Assembly: GCA_017459635.1 (NCBI GenBank)
Contig: JAFUCO010000028.1
Span: 1 to 64,000, forward strand
Length of the DNA: 64,000 nucleotides
Direction: 5' to 3'
Origin: Blautia sp.
Lineage (GTDB): Bacteria > Bacillota > Clostridia > Lachnospirales > Lachnospiraceae
Shown here one piece after another: positions 46,135 through 54,450 of the stretch. The translations under genes and the position numbers were made by a program. The first letter of the stretch is position 1. Each line of letters starts with the position of its first letter. The notes under the pieces are model-generated. The model saw nothing but the letters and a program-made list of their open reading frames with translations. It did no database searches and was not told the DNA's origin.

Positions 46135-47291
46135 TGGAAAGGTCAGGCTTCAACAATGCAACGCTGAAATTCCAGAACCGGGGGCTGGTACTGCGTCTTG
46201 TAACCACCGGAGAATGCGCATCCCGCATCGATGTGTCAAAGCAGACCGGGCTTTCCAAGATGGCAGCGACAAATATCATTGCAGGTTTTATCGAAGAGAA
46301 TATCCTGGAAGAGCGTGAAACCATCCAGGTCAAGGGAAAAGGCAGGAATCCGATCTGGCTCGGTCTGTCACCGAAAGCACCGCGCATTGTAGGAGTATAT
46401 GTCGGCACCCGTGACTGTACGGTCGTGCTTGCAGACATGCACCTTCAGATACTGGCGAGGGCAGGCTTTGCCATATCACAGGAGAACCACAGCAGCCTTA
46501 CAGATACGATGTGCCGGTACATAGACAGGATCCTGAAAAAAACATCAGGTGAAAAGATATGGGGAATTTCTGTGAGCACCGTGGGAGCCGTGGATATTCA
46601 AAAAGGCACAATAAAGAATCCTCTTGACCTTTATGGACCGGAAGAGATCCCCGTGGTACAGATCCTGAAGGAAAAATACAACCTGCCGGTAATGCTGGAG
46701 ACCCGTTATAATGGCGCGGCTCTGGCTGAAAAGCTCTACGGAAACGCAAAGGACGTCGAGAACTTTCTGTTCTGCGGAATATGTGAAGAGGTGGGTTCAG
46801 GACTGGTCATCGGGGGAACTACGGGAAGCGTTTACGGGATGACCGGCAACCTCGGACACACAAGCATCGAGGTAAAAGGCCGTCAGTGCAAGTGCGGACG
46901 CCGTGGATGTCTCACAATGTATGCTTCAACCCCGGTAATCCGGGCAAAATACAGAAAAGCGGCATCAGAGGAGCTGCCTTTCCGGGAAATCTGCAGGAAT
47001 GCCGAGAAGGGAGAGGAGAATGCAGCGGCCATTCTGGACGGCATGACAGAAAGGCTCGCAAGCGGGCTTATTAATGCCGCAAATCTGTTTACGCCGCAAA
47101 AGATCCTGTTAGGCTTTGATGCCTGCTGTCTTCCGGCAAAGTATATCTCACGGCTCGAAACACTGATCAACGAAGAAAGCCTGTCCGGAGAACCGGTTCC
47201 GGTCCAGAAATCCTCACTTGGCAGGAACGCCGGGATTAAGGGGTGCGCGTCAAAGCTGCTTATGAGTGTGTTCGACGGGACACTTCTTTAA
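46131..47291 (+). CDS. ROK-family transcriptional regulator
   Basis: A 386-residue protein. A winged helix at about 15-75 (RIDVSKQTGLSKMAATNII) is fused to a ROK sugar-kinase fold. The zinc-type motif reads CKCGRRGCLT, with Thr where active kinases and most NagC-like proteins have Glu, and the N-terminal phosphate loop is VGVYVGTRD instead of the DxGGT type, so kinase activity is unlikely. It probably senses a sugar and controls glgB or a sugar locus. It overlaps glgB by four bases. Confidence 0.88.
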   Translation: MMERSGFNNATLKFQNRGLVLRLVTTGECASRIDVSKQTGLSKMAATNIIAGFIEENILEERETIQVKGKGRNPIWLGLSPKAPRIVGVYVGTRDCTVVLADMHLQILARAGFAISQENHSSLTDTMCRYIDRILKKTSGEKIWGISVSTVGAVDIQKGTIKNPLDLYGPEEIPVVQILKEKYNLPVMLETRYNGAALAEKLYGNAKDVENFLFCGICEEVGSGLVIGGTTGSVYGMTGNLGHTSIEVKGRQCKCGRRGCLTMYASTPVIRAKYRKAASEELPFREICRNAEKGEENAAAILDGMTERLASGLINAANLFTPQKILLGFDACCLPAKYISRLETLINEESLSGEPVPVQKSSLGRNAGIKGCASKLLMSVFDGTLL

Positions 47292-47634
47292 AGGATAAAA
47301 CCTTACGCCATATGTACAGAAATACCTGTTGTCACATATGCAGTGCGCCATGCTCAAAGATATGCTGTACATCCGGCGCTTTCTAAAAAATCAGTTTATT
47401 TCTTTTTTATAGTTTTTTTATAAAATGAACAAACTATGAACACATTTGAGGAATATGATATATACATCTTAAGAGAAAGCAAACCTCTTAAGAAAACTCT
47501 TTCCTTTCCCTAAATATGTAAAACATTAACCACTTATTTCCAGGCGAGAAAGCCGGAAAGGGTGGTTTTTGTTTTTTATTCGTGTTATAATGCCAATGTT
47601 TTAAGTATAAGACTGTATTAAGGAGGTGACAGAG
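47292..47634. other. Intergenic region before degV
   Basis: It holds an 8-base-pair hairpin CTTAAGAG/CTCTTAAG (47468-47492), a terminator-like hairpin AACCAC...GTGGTT (47528-47567) with TTTTTGTTTTTT, and directly after it a TATAAT at 47586-47591 with TGGTTT 17 bases upstream as a weak -35. So the end of one transcript and the degV promoter appear to overlap. Confidence 0.5.
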
Positions 47635-48492
47635 ATGCCTTTTGTTGTTTTTGCGGATGGAAGTGCCAATCTTCCCAAAAAACTCCTTAACGGGATAACA
47701 CTGCTGCCATGTGAATACACAATTGACGGAAAAGCACAGATATATTGGGGAGATGTCGATCATTTTGAAGGTCATATCTTTTACGAGGGCTTGAGAAACG
47801 GCAGAGAAATACGTACAAGCCTTCTCAATACCCAGCTGTTCCTGGATCACTTTACCCCGGTGCTTGAAGAAGGCAAGGATATAATCTACATTTCAATGAG
47901 CTCCGGTATAAGCGGTACTTATAATGCAGCAATAGCAGCTGTGAATGAGCTGAATGAAGAGTATCCGGATCGTTTCATACATATAGTTGATTCAAAAGGC
48001 TGCGGATTCGGCAACGGACTGCTTGCAGTAAAAGCGGCTCAGCTTTCGGCAAAAGGGACTGATGTCCGGGAAGCTGCAAAGATCATTGATGAAGAGGTTT
48101 TTCATACATGCCAGTATTTTACCGTGGATGATCTCAATTTCCTGAAAAGGACAGGCCGTGTCAGCGGTGTCAGTGCTGTAATTGGGACCATGCTGAACAT
48201 CAAGCCCATACTTTACGGTGACAGCACAGGACACATCATTTCCTGCGGCAAGGTAAGGGGGCGGAAAAAAGCGATCGATGCGCTTGCCGCCAAATATAAA
48301 GAAAAACAGATCCACAACAGCTTCATCTGCATTTCCCACGGGGACTGCATTGAAGATGCCAGGACCCTCGCCAGGATGATCCACAAGATAACGCCTGAGG
48401 TCAAGATCGTCATAAGCCAGCACGAGCCTTTCTCCGGCGCGCATGTAGGCCCCGGGATGCTGGCGGTGTTCTTCCGCGGAAGAGAAAGATAA
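47635..48492 (+). CDS. DegV-family fatty-acid-binding protein
   Basis: A 285-residue protein with the EDD/DegV fold. FVVFADGSANLPKKLL, ISMSSGISGTYNAA and VDSKGCGFGNGLLAV mark the first part, and DDLNFLKRTGRVSG with ATIGT-type MLNIKPIL the second. Relatives bind fatty acids (FakB role) for a FakA kinase, which is not in this window. The ATG at 47635 follows AAGGAGGTGACAGAG; the GTG at 47626 lies inside that site. Confidence 0.92.
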   Translation: MPFVVFADGSANLPKKLLNGITLLPCEYTIDGKAQIYWGDVDHFEGHIFYEGLRNGREIRTSLLNTQLFLDHFTPVLEEGKDIIYISMSSGISGTYNAAIAAVNELNEEYPDRFIHIVDSKGCGFGNGLLAVKAAQLSAKGTDVREAAKIIDEEVFHTCQYFTVDDLNFLKRTGRVSGVSAVIGTMLNIKPILYGDSTGHIISCGKVRGRKKAIDALAAKYKEKQIHNSFICISHGDCIEDARTLARMIHKITPEVKIVISQHEPFSGAHVGPGMLAVFFRGRER

Positions 48493-48589
48493 AAAATGAA
48501 AAATGAAAGAGCATTGCCTGACCTTCTGCATGAGTGGATAATCAGGCTTTTACAAAAAGGATGATGCGCCCTTTGATATCAGCAGACCT

Positions 48590-48641
48590 GGCGGATGCCG
48601 GGGCTGTGCACTGAAAACTACAGGAACAGCCGGCATCCGCC
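48590..48641 (+). other. GC-rich long hairpin between degV and the aminopeptidase gene
   Basis: GGCGGATGCC then GGCTGT pair with ACAGCC and GGCATCCGCC (16 pairs with a small bulge), loop of about 18 bases. No T-run follows. It ends 39 bases before the aminopeptidase start and may shield or protect the RNA. Confidence 0.75.
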
Positions 48642-48680
48642 CGGCAAGAGAACAAAAAAACAGATTGGAGAAACCAGAAG

Positions 48681-50075
48681 ATGGAAAGAAAAAACGCGTG
48701 GCTCGGTTATACGGCAGAGGATGAGAAAAAGCTTGAAGAGACTGCCGCAAAGTACATAGATTTCCTCAACCATGGCAAGACTGAAAGAGAATGCGTGAGC
48801 GAGATCATACGACAGGCGCAGGCCTGCGGTTACAGGAACCTTGATGATGTGATCAGAAACAAAGAAGAACTGAAGCCGGGCGACAAAGTATATGCAGCCT
48901 CAATGAAAAAGATCATAGCCCTTTTCCAGATAGGAAAAAAGGACATCACCGAAGGTATGAACATCCTTTGCGCCCACATTGATTCCCCCCGACTTGATAT
49001 AAAGCAGAACCCCGTATACGAGGATACGCAGCTTGCATATCTGGACACCCACTACTACGGCGGAGTCAAAAAATACCAGTGGGTAGCCCTCCCTCTTGCA
49101 ATCCACGGAGTAGTCGCCAAAAAGGACGGCTCAGTGGTTGAAGTAACGATAGGAGAGGATGAGTCTGATCCGGTTGTATATATCACCGACCTTCTCATCC
49201 ATCTTTCAGCAAAACAGATGCAGAAAAAGGCGTCCGAAGTCATTGAAGGCGAGGAACTGGATATCCTGATAGGCAGCCGCCCGCTTGCAGATATTTCAGA
49301 TGACAGCAAAAAGAAAGAAGCAGTAAAGGAAAACGTCCTGAAGCTTCTGAACGATAAATACGGCATCGAAGAAGAGGACTTCCTCTCGGCAGAGCTTGAG
49401 GTAGTACCCGCGGGAAAAGCAAGAGAGTGCGGCCTGGACCGCAGCATGGTCATGGGCTACGGCCAGGATGACCGCGTATGCGCCTACACATCACTCCTGG
49501 CGCTGCTCCAGCAGGAAGAAACACCTGAAACAACAGGCTGCTGCCTGCTGGTCGACAAGGAAGAGATAGGCTCTGTCGGGGCCACCGGCATGCAGTCAAG
49601 ATTTTTTGAAAACACCACCGCGGAACTCCTCGACCGCCTCGGAAGCTTTTCAGACATAGCACTGCGCCGTACCCTCAAAAACAGCAGCATGCTCTCTTCT
49701 GACGTAAGCGCAGGCTACGACCCGATGTTCGCAGAAGTATTTGAAAAGAAAAACTGCGCATACCTGGGCAGAGGAATAGTTCTCAACAAATTTACAGGTG
49801 CAAGAGGAAAGTCAGGCTCCAACGATGCCAATGCAGAATATATAGCAGGCATCCGCAGGATATTTGACGACAGCGGCGTAGCCTTCCAGACAGCCGAGCT
49901 TGGAAAAGTAGACGTCGGAGGCGGCGGCACCATAGCCTACATAGCAGCCCTTTACGGAATGAACGTTATAGACAGCGGCGTAGCCGTGCTCAGCATGCAC
50001 GCCCCCTGGGAAGTAACAAGCAAAGCCGACATATACGAAGCACTCAAAGCATACGCAGCATTCCTGAAGGCATAA
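48681..50075 (+). CDS. M18-family aminopeptidase
   Basis: A 464-residue cytoplasmic metallopeptidase that removes N-terminal amino acids. The two-metal centre residues are in CAHIDSPRLD (His, Asp), VDKEEIGSVG (Glu pair) and LSMHAPWEV (His); DTHYYGGVKKYQW is a family segment. Proteins of this length and pattern are annotated as aminopeptidase 1 in Clostridia. The start follows TTGGAGAAACCAGAAG. A dispersed repeat begins at the stop codon. Confidence 0.93.
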   Translation: MERKNAWLGYTAEDEKKLEETAAKYIDFLNHGKTERECVSEIIRQAQACGYRNLDDVIRNKEELKPGDKVYAASMKKIIALFQIGKKDITEGMNILCAHIDSPRLDIKQNPVYEDTQLAYLDTHYYGGVKKYQWVALPLAIHGVVAKKDGSVVEVTIGEDESDPVVYITDLLIHLSAKQMQKKASEVIEGEELDILIGSRPLADISDDSKKKEAVKENVLKLLNDKYGIEEEDFLSAELEVVPAGKARECGLDRSMVMGYGQDDRVCAYTSLLALLQQEETPETTGCCLLVDKEEIGSVGATGMQSRFFENTTAELLDRLGSFSDIALRRTLKNSSMLSSDVSAGYDPMFAEVFEKKNCAYLGRGIVLNKFTGARGKSGSNDANAEYIAGIRRIFDDSGVAFQTAELGKVDVGGGGTIAYIAALYGMNVIDSGVAVLSMHAPWEVTSKADIYEALKAYAAFLKA

Positions 50076-50130
50076 ATAAGACAGGGGACGGTTCTGTGTC
50101 TTAAGACACAGAACCGTCCCAATGTCATTA
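50075..50130. repeat. Dispersed palindromic repeat at the aminopeptidase stop codon
   Basis: GACAGGGGACGGTTCTGTGT and complement in near-full form; the far arm is degenerate (CCCAATGTCATT). Probably acts as the terminator of the aminopeptidase gene. Confidence 0.88.
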
Positions 50131-50142
50131 AGATAAAATTCA

Positions 50143-50213
50143 TGCGTATCTGTTCAGAACCCGTCCTGAACAGATACGCAACGGGCGATGCTCCGCATGC
50201 AAAATCGCCCGTT
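50143..50213. other. Two adjoining perfect hairpins, possible structured RNA
   Basis: TGCGTATCTGTTCAG (50143-50157) pairs over 15 bases with 50166-50180, and AACGGGCGAT (50180-50189) pairs with ATCGCCCGTT (50204-50213). A further CTGTTCTGAACAG palindrome follows near 50263-50275. No gene covers this stretch of about 380 bases, so a small RNA or a non-autonomous element is possible. Confidence 0.7.
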
Positions 50214-50340
50214 GCCTGCTAAATCTACGTTTTTGTACGCCCTCAGCAGCAAGTGCTTCGGGCTGTTCTGAACAGTTACATTCATTCTTTCTTACAATAC
50301 CGTGAAAAATCAAACTGTCCTGGAGGCATTGTCGGCCTGA

Positions 50341-50372
50341 CTAAAAGACATTGGAACCGTCCCCTGTCTTAT
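50341..50372. repeat. Dispersed palindromic repeat, half-copy
   Basis: Same half-form as at 118-143 (GACATTGGAACCGTCCCCTG then TCTTAT). Confidence 0.8.
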
Positions 50373-50394
50373 AAATGGTCATGTTTAGGCCTTA

Positions 50395-50423
50395 TTGTCA
50401 TCCATTTATCATTATGATATACT
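50395..50423 (+). promoter_or_regulatory. Promoter of the zinc-ribbon protein gene
   Basis: TTGTCA at 50395-50400, 17 bases, TATACT at 50418-50423, about 85 bases before the start. Confidence 0.65.
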
Positions 50424-50508
50424 GAGGACAATCGGAAAAAACTGATACTTAAGGCTTAAGACGTGCAAAACGTTGCTGAATACAGATTGCATATGGAGGT
50501 GAGCTTTC

Positions 50509-51657
50509 ATGGCAGACCGTATTGTAGAAGGCCTCTGGGACTGTCCTTATTGTGGGACTAAAGCTATAGGCGGACTTACCAAGAGTTGTCCCTGCTGCGG
50601 GCATCCACAGGACAGCGGGACAAAATTTTACCTTGGAAAAAAGAAAAAGTATCTTGAGGCCTCGCTCTCCGCACAGTATGGACAGGGGCCGGACTGGATA
50701 TGCCCTTACTGCGGAAGCCTTAACCGTATAAGGTTCAAGTACTGCTCCGGATGCGGTGCCCCGAAGGACTCCTCCGAAGACGATTACTTCAGCATAAAAG
50801 CCAGGGCGGAACAGGCTTCCTCCGGCAGCAGCAACGGAAACACAAATGGAAATGTCCTTGAAAACGGGCATGACAAAGCCGGAGGAAAAGAAAACAGAAA
50901 AGCTGACAGAAAAGCACGGGAAGAAGCAAGAGCAGCCGATAGAGAGCGCAGAAAAGCTGCCTTCAAAAAAAGGCTTCCTTTTATCCTGGCCGGACTGCTT
51001 GCCTTCTTTGCAATCCTGCTGTTCATCTTCTGGCCAAGGAACTATAAGGCCGAGGTTTCAGGCACAGCCTGGGCGCGTGAGATCGACATAGAAGCCTACA
51101 GAACAGTGCAGGAATCCGACTGGACGGTTCCATCCGGCGGGCGTGTTTATGATGAAAAAACGGAGATTCATCACTACCGGGATGTGCTTGACCACTATGT
51201 AACCAGAACAAGGCAGGTATCAGAACAGGTCTATGACGGTGAAGACACGCACACCTCCTACACAGACAACGGTGACGGAACATTTACCGAAAGTACTTAC
51301 AGCACGCCCCGTTACAGAACAGAGTATCACACAGAAACCTACGAAGAGCCCGTTTACCGAAGCGAACCGGTCTACGCGACCAAATACTATTACGATATAG
51401 ATAAATGGATAGTAGACCGGGAAGAAAAAAGCGAAGGAGCCGACAACGAACCCTACTGGCCCGAATACACACTCGCAGAAAACGAAAGAACCGGCTATAT
51501 CGGAGAAGCATATATCCTCGCCGTCCGTGTAAAGGACAAAGTTTACAGAACAAGCCTGCCTCTCGAATGGTGGGAACCCTTCCACAAAGGAGACAAAGTA
51601 GAAGTAACAGTACCTGCCGGAAAAATAACAAACGTGAATGGACAGGAAGTAGACTAA
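50509..51657 (+). CDS. Membrane protein with two N-terminal zinc ribbons
   Basis: A 382-residue protein I cannot assign to a named family. Two four-cysteine ribbons lie at the N terminus (CPYCGTKAIGGLTKSCPCCG and CPYCGSLNRIRFKYCSGCG), then a Ser/Asn/Gly linker, an Arg/Lys/Ala-rich helix (about 125-160) and one membrane helix (LPFILAGLLAFFAILLFIF, about 162-180). The outside C-terminal half is rich in Tyr, Thr and charged residues, with repeated YRTEYHTETYEEPVYRSEP-like strands, followed by a more regular domain. Zinc-ribbon plus single helix proteins often act in envelope stress or DNA-uptake regulation, but no function is claimed. GGAGGTGAGCTTTC precedes the ATG. Confidence 0.8.
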   Translation: MADRIVEGLWDCPYCGTKAIGGLTKSCPCCGHPQDSGTKFYLGKKKKYLEASLSAQYGQGPDWICPYCGSLNRIRFKYCSGCGAPKDSSEDDYFSIKARAEQASSGSSNGNTNGNVLENGHDKAGGKENRKADRKAREEARAADRERRKAAFKKRLPFILAGLLAFFAILLFIFWPRNYKAEVSGTAWAREIDIEAYRTVQESDWTVPSGGRVYDEKTEIHHYRDVLDHYVTRTRQVSEQVYDGEDTHTSYTDNGDGTFTESTYSTPRYRTEYHTETYEEPVYRSEPVYATKYYYDIDKWIVDREEKSEGADNEPYWPEYTLAENERTGYIGEAYILAVRVKDKVYRTSLPLEWWEPFHKGDKVEVTVPAGKITNVNGQEVD

Positions 51658-51710
51658 GACCGGGGACGGTTCTCTGTCTTATTAAGACAGAGAACCGTCC
51701 CATCCTCTTA
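51655..51710. repeat. Dispersed palindromic repeat overlapping the zinc-ribbon gene stop codon
   Basis: The TAA of the gene is part of the repeat (TAAGACCGGGGACGG then TTCTCTGTCTTAT and complement). Confidence 0.88.
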
Positions 51711-51727
51711 AAAAACAAAAAAATATG

Positions 51728-51756
51728 TTGACAAAGGGAAACTGAGAGAGTATACT
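51728..51756 (+). promoter_or_regulatory. Promoter of tRNA-Arg
   Basis: A perfect TTGACA (51728-51733), 17 bases, and TATACT (51751-51756), 37 bases upstream of the mature tRNA. Confidence 0.8.
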
Positions 51757-51793
51757 ATATTTTGTTGCGAAGGAGAATATCTCCTGACAACGT

Positions 51794-51867
51794 GTGCGTT
51801 TAGCTCAGCTGGATAGAGCGTTTGGCTACGGACCAAAAGGCCGGGGGTTCGAATCCTCTAACGCACG
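51794..51867 (+). tRNA. tRNA-Arg (anticodon ACG)
   Basis: 74 bases folding as a full cloverleaf: acceptor GTGCGTT/AACGCAC with discriminator G, D-arm GCTC/GAGC, anticodon stem TTTGG/CCAAA with loop CTACGGA (anticodon at 51828-51830), and T-arm around TTCGAAT. CCA is not encoded. ACG is read as ICG after deamination and decodes CGU/CGC/CGA. It lies at the left border of a low-GC region with recombinase remnants. Confidence 0.96.
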
Positions 51868-51881
51868 TGGGTTTTAAAGGT

Positions 51882-51919
51882 GCCGGAAGCCTTGATTTAT
51901 AAGGCTTCCGGCGCTTTTT
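51882..51919 (+). terminator. Terminator of tRNA-Arg
   Basis: GCCGGAAGCCTT (51882-51893) pairs perfectly with AAGGCTTCCGGC (51901-51912), followed by GCTTTTTG. Confidence 0.9.
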
Positions 51920-51926
51920 GTGCATT

Positions 51927-52148
51927 TTAACTATTGACGATTTTGGGGTGCTTTTCACCGGTTTTGGGGTGCATACCCCCTGTGGGTATTTTGACGCGGC
52001 TAAATGCATTATCTATAAGCTCCTGGCGCTCATTATCGCTAAGGGGATCATAGATGTATCCGAGTGTTGTCTGCAGGCTTGAATGCCCTAAATACTCTCG
52101 TATACGATCTATCGGGAACCCTGCAGATGTCATCAGACTTGCAGGCAT
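51927..52148 (-). pseudogene. C-terminal remnant of a tyrosine recombinase (integrase)
   Basis: The 73 codons include SAGFPIDRIREYLGHSSLQT, the conserved GHSS...T..Y segment with the catalytic Tyr in TTLGYIYDPL, and a C-terminal tail with HPK words. The upstream catalytic domain, including the first Arg, is missing: the frame breaks near 52130 where a plus-strand fragment of another recombinase begins. Position and orientation next to tRNA-Arg fit an element that once integrated there. Confidence 0.75.
51938..51973. repeat. TTTGGGGTGC repeat pair, left copy (candidate attachment-related)
   Basis: TTGACGATTTTGGGGTGC and a second TTTTGGGGTGC 14 bases later, within the 3' end of the integrase remnant. 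A similar double motif after TTGAC occurs at 54748-54781. The two may mark the ends of the inserted segment. Confidence 0.45.
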
Positions 52149-52218
52149 TAGCCGTAATAGTTATTATAAATATAAAAAGGAGATGAGGGAAGCTGAAGCA
52201 ATAGAACAAGAACCCTGA
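52117..52218 (+). pseudogene. Possible C-terminal remnant of a second recombinase
   Basis: The plus-strand frame up to the stop at 52216-52218 reads DVIRLAGISRNSYYKYKKEM with a helix-turn-helix-like GISRNSYYKYKK, resembling the end of small serine recombinases. The upstream part is lost into the integrase remnant. Identification rests on a short motif. Confidence 0.35.
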
Positions 52219-52447
52219 ACCGAAAATTGCCTATATCCTTTTAAAATTTATGCCTAAGCCATAGAGAACCTATGTCTTGGGCATAATTACTTTTCCAAAA
52301 AATCTTAAAAGGTTAAAATATAGTACAGATGCAGCTTCATAACGGCTTTTCTAATACTTATTTTTTGGTATAGTGATAATTAACAAATAATAAGAGGTGA
52401 GACATGCGCTGGAGCAAATTTAAAGACAGGGATAGGAGTTATAAATT
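52149..52447. other. AT-rich gap before the RhuM-Fic gene
   Basis: Apart from the recombinase fragment no gene is seen. Noticeably lower GC than the flanking chromosome. A TATAGTGATAAT stretch near 52370-52380 could supply a -10 element. Confidence 0.4.
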
Positions 52448-53317
52448 ATGAAGAAAGATGAGATCGTACTATTTGAAACTAAGGATAAGGCAGTATCCCT
52501 ATCGGTTCATCTTCAGGAAGAAACTGTATGGTTATCACAATCCCAGATGATAGATTTGTTTGGACGTGATCAATCAGTAATATCACGACACATCAATAAT
52601 GCATTTAAGGAAGAACTTGATAAAAAAAGCAATATGCATTTTTTGCATATTGCAAATTCAGACAGACCAGTTGCTGTATATAGCCTGGATGTCATCATTT
52701 CAGTAGGATACAGGGTTAAGTCTCAGCGAGGCGTAGAGTTCAGAAAATGGGCCAATACTGTATTGAAAGACTACATTCTAAGAGGATATGCAGTCAATGA
52801 AATCAGAATGAGACAGTTGGGTGAAGCTGTGCGTCTCATGAGACGCACGCAGGAGGCGCTTGACAGCAGGCAGGTACTTAACGTGGTTGAACGCTACAGC
52901 ATGGCTTTGGATCTGCTGGATGCATACGACCATCAAAATATGCAGCGACCAAAAGGATCTTTGTCTGCTTATGTTCTAACCTACGATGAGTGTAGAACAG
53001 TCATTGATGGTATGCGTTTTGGCAATGAATCTGACTTATTCGGAAAAGAGAAGGACGATTCTTTTAAGGGAAGCATTGGAAATATCTACCAGTCCTTTGG
53101 AGGGCAGGACATTTATCCTACACTGGAAGAAAAAGCAGCAAATCTACTGTATCTCATTACCAAAAACCACAGCTTCTTCGATGGGAATAAACGAATTGCT
53201 GCGACAATATTTCTTTACTTTCTTGATCGGAACGGGATCCTTTACAGGGAGGACGGCGAGAAACTACTTGATGATTTTGTACGCTTTTACCGTATTGTCA
53301 TTTGTGATGTTGGCTAA
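52448..53317 (+). CDS. RhuM-type protein with Fic domain, C terminus probably frameshifted
   Basis: A 289-residue protein. The N-terminal half is a RhuM/virulence-type DNA-binding-like domain (VWLSQSQMIDLFGRDQSVISRHI, and YSLDVIISVGYRVKSQRG). The C-terminal half is a Fic/Doc fold with the motif HSFFDGNKRIAATIF (HxFxDGNKR), which would transfer AMP or a similar group to a protein. Relatives are usually 40-50 residues longer; from about residue 275 the expected helix reads better in the +1 frame (ILYAFTVL...), so a late frameshift is suspected. It lies in the low-GC island and is likely mobile cargo. Confidence 0.85.
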   Translation: MKKDEIVLFETKDKAVSLSVHLQEETVWLSQSQMIDLFGRDQSVISRHINNAFKEELDKKSNMHFLHIANSDRPVAVYSLDVIISVGYRVKSQRGVEFRKWANTVLKDYILRGYAVNEIRMRQLGEAVRLMRRTQEALDSRQVLNVVERYSMALDLLDAYDHQNMQRPKGSLSAYVLTYDECRTVIDGMRFGNESDLFGKEKDDSFKGSIGNIYQSFGGQDIYPTLEEKAANLLYLITKNHSFFDGNKRIAATIFLYFLDRNGILYREDGEKLLDDFVRFYRIVICDVG

Positions 53318-53776
53318 AGCTATCTTAGTCTTTGTATACTGTATGCTATCACATCTGGCCACAGGGAATCCCCCACTTTTAATGATATAAAATGCAGCTC
53401 CTTGCCCGGGCTTTTGTTAAGCTGCCTCCCCGACTTTTTATCGTCTTGTCATGATGCAAATGCAGATGCCTCTGTGGTCAACGGTCAAAGTCCGCTATGT
53501 AGGGCAATAGTCCGGGTTACAACGTTAAAGGGTGTTTTTTATGGGGAGACAGCCCCATTTTAAACTGTAATACGCTGCAACACACTGAATACGCTGTATT
53601 ATACTGTAATACAGCGTCATACACAGATGTTTATAAAGAAAGGTATTTATAAAAATCACATGTTTCCGATAGTCTCTATGCATATTGAATTTGTCGTAAA
53701 TTGGCAAACGCTTTAAATTGCAGCTGCTGCTCGATGGGTGTATAATGTTGATTAATGGAGAATAAGGAATAGCTGT
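53318..53776. other. Non-coding stretch in the island with several hairpins
   Basis: 459 bases without a supported gene. ATGGGG/CCCCAT forms a small hairpin at 53541-53558, and ACGCTGTATTA (53591-53601) pairs perfectly with TAATACAGCGT (53607-53617). Related words (CTGTAATACGCTG, ACTGAATACGC) are repeated just before it, which suggests iterated protein sites or decayed repeats. Confidence 0.55.
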
Positions 53777-54145
53777 ATGAAGCCTTTTTTGCAGAAGACA
53801 GGGAATCAGGGAGGTGCCTCTGTACTTACCGCTTTTATTGAGGATCCATTATATGTGGATAAAAGTATGAGCGATCTGGATCATGGTGGTGATATTTACA
53901 TGTTCGCATCAGGGGATTTTGGCGCTGCGGGAGGATATTATTTCAGAGCAACGAAAAAAGTGATCAGCGGGAACTTTGCCTATATAATCGGCGACGTTTA
54001 TATATACAATTCCACTAATGGAGAGTATCGGCCGCTTATGTATTTCAGGGAAGACTGTGAAAATCACGGGGGTACGGCACTGGAAGGCTGGCAATTTGTC
54101 CAGATAGCAGTATCCTCCAACATGCTTTCTCTGACTCCATCATGA
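53777..54145 (+). CDS. Unknown protein (122 residues)
   Basis: No family recognised. It has many Gly, Tyr and Phe, no signal peptide and no cysteine pair. Mid-part GGDIYMFASGDFGAAGGYYF looks like a compact beta-fold. A weak AAGGAATAG site precedes the ATG. Its low GC and setting suggest a gene brought in with the island. Confidence 0.5.
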   Translation: MKPFLQKTGNQGGASVLTAFIEDPLYVDKSMSDLDHGGDIYMFASGDFGAAGGYYFRATKKVISGNFAYIIGDVYIYNSTNGEYRPLMYFREDCENHGGTALEGWQFVQIAVSSNMLSLTPS

Positions 54146-54228
54146 TCGACCTGCATTCCTTCCCTGGATACCGATGAAATACAAGAAAAGAAATAAGAGT
54201 TTCAATATTTTTATAGGGGGGCGAGATA

Positions 54229-54450
54229 ATGAGTGAAAAAGAACAGGTTTTACAAATAATCGAGCAATTACCTGATTATAAAATGGGAAGACTGCTTGTG
54301 TTTTTGCAAGGGATGAAAATGGATGATGATATTGAGGACGATTTGTATTGCGAAAGGCTTGTGGAGCGCTACCTTGATAATGAAGATCCTGAGAAGCATG
54401 AGACAATATCTTTAGAGAAGTTTGCTGAACAGGAAGGAATTATTCTATGA
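54229..54450 (+). CDS. Antitoxin of a RelE/ParE-type pair
   Basis: A 73-residue acidic helical protein (EKEQVLQIIEQLPDYKMGRL). It directly precedes and overlaps by four bases a RelE-type toxin gene, the usual order of such pairs. A strong GGGGGGCGAGATA site lies before the ATG. It has no clear DNA-binding motif, so autorepression is uncertain. It should bind and neutralise the toxin. Confidence 0.8.
   Translation: MSEKEQVLQIIEQLPDYKMGRLLVFLQGMKMDDDIEDDLYCERLVERYLDNEDPEKHETISLEKFAEQEGIIL

Noticed and set aside
53525..53707. 60-codon minus-strand frame in the island
   Set aside because: No ribosome binding site; it runs across hairpins and repeated words in a non-coding stretch.
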